5,646 bases of DNA from Lysobacteraceae bacterium (GTDB taxonomy: Bacteria; Pseudomonadota; Gammaproteobacteria; Xanthomonadales; Xanthomonadaceae): NCBI GenBank assembly GCA_004173415.1, contig SEHC01000203.1:1-5646 (forward strand), in the 5' to 3' direction. The notes under the pieces were generated by a model, which worked only from the letters and a program-made list of their open reading frames with translations, made no database searches and was not told the DNA's origin. Numbering within the stretch: position 1 is the first letter of the stretch; every line of letters starts with the position of its first letter. This document shows, one piece after another, positions 4,565 to 5,646 of this stretch. The position numbers were made by a program, and so were the translations under genes.

Positions 4565-4611
4565 GCCCCTCACCCGCCTTCGGCACCCTCTCCCCGCGAG
4601 CGGGGAGAGGG
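4565..4611. repeat. 47-nt CCCTCTCCCC hairpin repeat, copy C
   Basis: Same orientation as copy A. The stem is CCCTCTCCCCG/CGGGGAGAGGG (4586-4596, 4601-4611) with loop CGAG. The last 12 bases, GGGGAGAGGGAC (4602-4613), are repeated 18 bp further on at 4620-4631, a small local duplication. GCCGGATCT upstream of both A (from 4202) and C suggests the repeated unit may be longer than 47 nt. Confidence 0.75.
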
Positions 4612-4649
4612 ACACGAGTGGGGAGAGGGACGCGGCTGGGGTGTCACGC

Positions 4650-4689
4650 TTGCATGCCTTGCGGATGGAACCCATCGCACTGCATGCAA
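4650..4689. other. 40-nt strong stem-loop downstream of the 4733-5077 gene
   Basis: The outer stem TTGCATGC/GCATGCAA (4650-4657, 4682-4689) is perfect. After a 3x3 internal loop, the inner stem GCGGATGG/CCATCGC (4661-4668, 4672-4678, one bulged G) closes on a triloop AAC. It lies 43 nt past the stop of the minus-strand gene and lacks a T-run. It could stabilise that mRNA's 3' end or be another REP-type sequence. Confidence 0.5.
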
Positions 4690-4732
4690 TGCTCTCACGC
4701 GGGGAGGGCCATGCCTGCCCCGACTCCCGGGA

Positions 4733-5077
4733 TCACCGCACCACCGCTGCGCATTTGCTGGTGAGCCGGTCGAGTTCGGCAAAAAGCACGGGATCTTCTT
4801 CGGAGAAGTTGAAGCACGACTTGCCTTGCATCCTCTTGCGGAGTGCGTCGGAGGTGCCATCCAACAGGCTGGGATCCTCATACACCGGCATGAGGTGGTA
4901 GCTGACATAGGACTTCTTTGTCTGCACCGCGCCGAAGAATGCGGGCTTCCGCTTCGGCCCGGCCGGAGGCAGCTCCACGTAGAGGTGGCCGGGCGCGTCG
5001 GTCTTGATCGACATTCGCGCGACGTGCTTGCGAAGTACGCCGGACAAGGCTCTGAAAACGGGATCGAGGTCTTTCAT
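4733..5077 (-). CDS. conserved-looking cytosolic protein of unknown function (114 aa)
   Basis: The protein has no signal peptide or membrane segment. It reads as an alpha/beta fold: MKDLDPVFRAL helix (1-11), HLYVELPP strand (31-38), KRKPAFFGAVQ (42-52), KKSYVSYHLMPVYEDP (54-69), then DALRKRMQGKSCFNFSEEDP (78-96) and a C-terminal helix LFAELDRLTSKC. The order of a short strand, a KPAFFGA strand, a SYHLMPVY strand and KRMQGKSCFNF resembles the DUF1801/YdhG-like layout, but this is a weak recollection and no function is assigned. ATG 5077 is preferred over the in-frame start at 5119 because AGGGGTG lies about 6-12 nt upstream and similarity-like sequence begins there. It stands alone, with about 320 nt to the next gene upstream. 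Confidence 0.85.
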   Translation of the reverse strand: MKDLDPVFRALSGVLRKHVARMSIKTDAPGHLYVELPPAGPKRKPAFFGAVQTKKSYVSYHLMPVYEDPSLLDGTSDALRKRMQGKSCFNFSEEDPVLFAELDRLTSKCAAVVR

Positions 5078-5120
5078 GGCAGCACCCCTGGCAAGTTCCG
5101 GGGAAAATCTTCGCTGCAAC

Positions 5121-5141
5121 GGATGCCTGAATCAAGCATCC
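5121..5141. promoter_or_regulatory. 21-bp palindrome in the promoter region of the 4733-5077 gene
   Basis: GGATGCCTGA-A-TCAAGCATCC is a dyad with 9 of 10 paired positions. On the minus strand it contains TTGATT (a possible -35), followed after 17 bp by GAAGAT (a weak -10) near 5107-5112. The centre lies 54 bp upstream of the ATG at 5077. A repressor or activator site is plausible, but the promoter call is weak. Confidence 0.35.
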
Positions 5142-5401
5142 GGGAGCGGCGCGGCGCGGCGAGTCGGCGCGACCATAGCCGAAGGCCTGCACCCGGGCGT
5201 CTACCCCAGGTGGGCATGGCTCGAATGGAGGACCCCAGCGCATCTCCCAGCCCTACCTGGCGCGACCGACAGGCCAGATCAAAAGGGAAGTAAGCCTTGG
5301 GCAGGCCGCTCCAGTCGCGAGCATGAATGGAAGCCTGCAAGCGCTGATGCGCGCGACGCATGCCAGGCACACGCCGGTGCCTGGCAGCACGCCGACCGCC
5401 T
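5142..5401. other. gene-free region between two minus-strand genes
   Basis: All frames crossing this stretch lack consistent codon bias. One minus-strand frame near 5240-5360 (with ASIHARDWSGLPKAYFPFDL) looks faintly protein-like, but no start, ribosome-binding site or family could be tied to it. The only clear structure is the palindrome at 5361-5386. Confidence 0.4.
5361..5386 (-). terminator. perfect 10-bp stem-loop after the 5402-5599 gene
   Basis: TGCCAGGCAC (5361-5370) pairs perfectly with GTGCCTGGCA (5377-5386) around a 6-nt loop. It begins 15 nt after the stop codon of the minus-strand gene, as a terminator should, but no T-run follows on that strand. It could be a rho-dependent 3' end stabiliser or a DNA-binding palindrome. 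Confidence 0.45.
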
Positions 5402-5599
5402 TCAGTGGTTGTCCTTCGACCCCTTGGAACCGAAGCTTTCCTTCGCGCCCTGGTGCGACTTGACCTTTTCGCCCGACCCCAGCACCTGACCGCTGGAGGA
5501 TTCCCCGGCACGCGCGGTGTCGCCCTGGTCGTTGTTGTTGCGGTTGTCCTTCTGCGGATGGCTGTGGCCACCGGATTTGTTCTTGTCGGTGTTCGGCAT
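5402..5599 (-). CDS. small, very hydrophilic, probably disordered protein (65 aa)
   Basis: The product consists almost entirely of polar residues: MPNTDKNKSGGHSHPQKDNR at the N-terminus, a NNND run, then GESSSGQVLGSGEKVKSHQG and a C-terminal GAKESFGSKGSKDNH. It has only a few hydrophobic residues and no membrane helix. Such Asn/Gly/Ser/Lys-rich peptides resemble stress-associated hydrophilins in general composition, but no family is recognised and no function is assigned. ATG 5599 is the only start; the Shine-Dalgarno sequence is poor (GGA about 13 nt upstream). A perfect stem-loop follows its stop. The frame is more constrained in composition than its shadows, and this supports a real gene. 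The upstream 47 bases to the window edge show no clear promoter. Confidence 0.7.
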   Translation of the reverse strand: MPNTDKNKSGGHSHPQKDNRNNNDQGDTARAGESSSGQVLGSGEKVKSHQGAKESFGSKGSKDNH

Positions 5600-5646
5600 T
5601 GGGAAGAGTCCGTGCTGGGCCGGGATAGGCCAGCGCCAACCTAGGC

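Larger units (their letters stand above)
3697..4732. other. about 1 kb gene-free interval rich in hairpins and repeats
   Basis: No frame in this interval has both a credible start and protein-like composition. A 315-codon open frame on the minus strand (3728-4675) is the translation of GGGGAGAGGG-type repeats. The interval contains hairpins and a terminator (3848-3985), an inverted-repeat block (4013-4091), three copies of a 47-nt repeat (4234-4611) and a long hairpin (4650-4689). Confidence 0.65.

Noticed and set aside
3728..4675. 315-codon open frame on the minus strand
   Set aside because: It consists of translated GGGGAGAGGG-type repeats (SPLAGRG, SPAGGERG, PASGERV motifs), a frequent false gene call in GC-rich genomes; it has no domain or start signal.
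4000..4740. CRISPR-like array from the repeated CCCTCTCCCC units
   Set aside because: Only three copies in mixed orientation with irregular spacing; the units are long palindromes of REP type, not direct repeats with uniform spacers.
5074..5571. 165-codon minus-strand open frame covering the gene-free region
   Set aside because: It overlaps the hydrophilic-protein gene in another frame, starts with an Arg/Thr-rich shadow sequence and has no ribosome-binding site. The middle (QASIHARDWSGLPKAYFPFD) is the only part that looks plausible.

Overview
The window is GC-rich DNA with high-GC third codon positions. Its gene content (a kdpF-like start, a GNAT-Rnk fusion, a PadR/membrane-protein pair) and its many GC-rich hairpin repeats suggest a gammaproteobacterium of the Xanthomonadaceae/Lysobacteraceae type, such as Lysobacter, Luteimonas, Pseudoxanthomonas or Stenotrophomonas. 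This placement is inferred from style and gene families; no alignment was run.

Left part (1-1380), all on the minus strand. The window opens inside the start of a kdpF-like gene, the first gene of the high-affinity potassium pump operon. Upstream of it lie three helically phased TTTACG boxes that fit a KdpE-type operator. Before that come a small conserved-looking hypothetical gene and a gene joining an N-terminal GNAT acetyltransferase-like domain to a C-terminal Rnk (nucleoside diphosphate kinase regulator, GreA/GreB C-terminal) domain. The first codons of the fusion gene appear to be separated from the rest by a one-base frameshift.

Middle left (1381-2380) holds no convincing intact gene. 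It contains a REP-like inverted repeat, a frameshifted gene remnant on the minus strand, a 5'-truncated Sel1-repeat remnant on the plus strand, a second inverted-repeat element, a 9-bp tandem repeat, and an AT-richer stretch with TTCCGGAA-centred inverted repeats that resembles a small non-autonomous element.

Centre (2375-3696): a two-gene plus-strand operon. A PadR-family repressor overlaps by ATGA with a 315-residue protein that has a HAAS-like cytoplasmic N-terminus and about six membrane segments. The promoter is unusually readable: TTGACA, a 17-bp spacer, TACTGT, and an ATG where transcription should begin (probably leaderless). A perfect TACTGTG/CACAGTA dyad sits in the spacer. The likely logic is a self-repressing PadR switch controlling a membrane sensor or effector.

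Right part (3697-5646): about 1 kb without genes. It carries a hairpin-rich segment ending in a good intrinsic terminator (a possible small RNA), an inverted-repeat block, three copies of a 47-nt CCCTCTCCCC/GGGGAGAGGG repeat, and a large hairpin. Two minus-strand genes follow: a 114-residue conserved-looking protein and a 65-residue very hydrophilic, probably disordered protein. No mobile-element enzyme, CRISPR array, tRNA or rRNA was seen.
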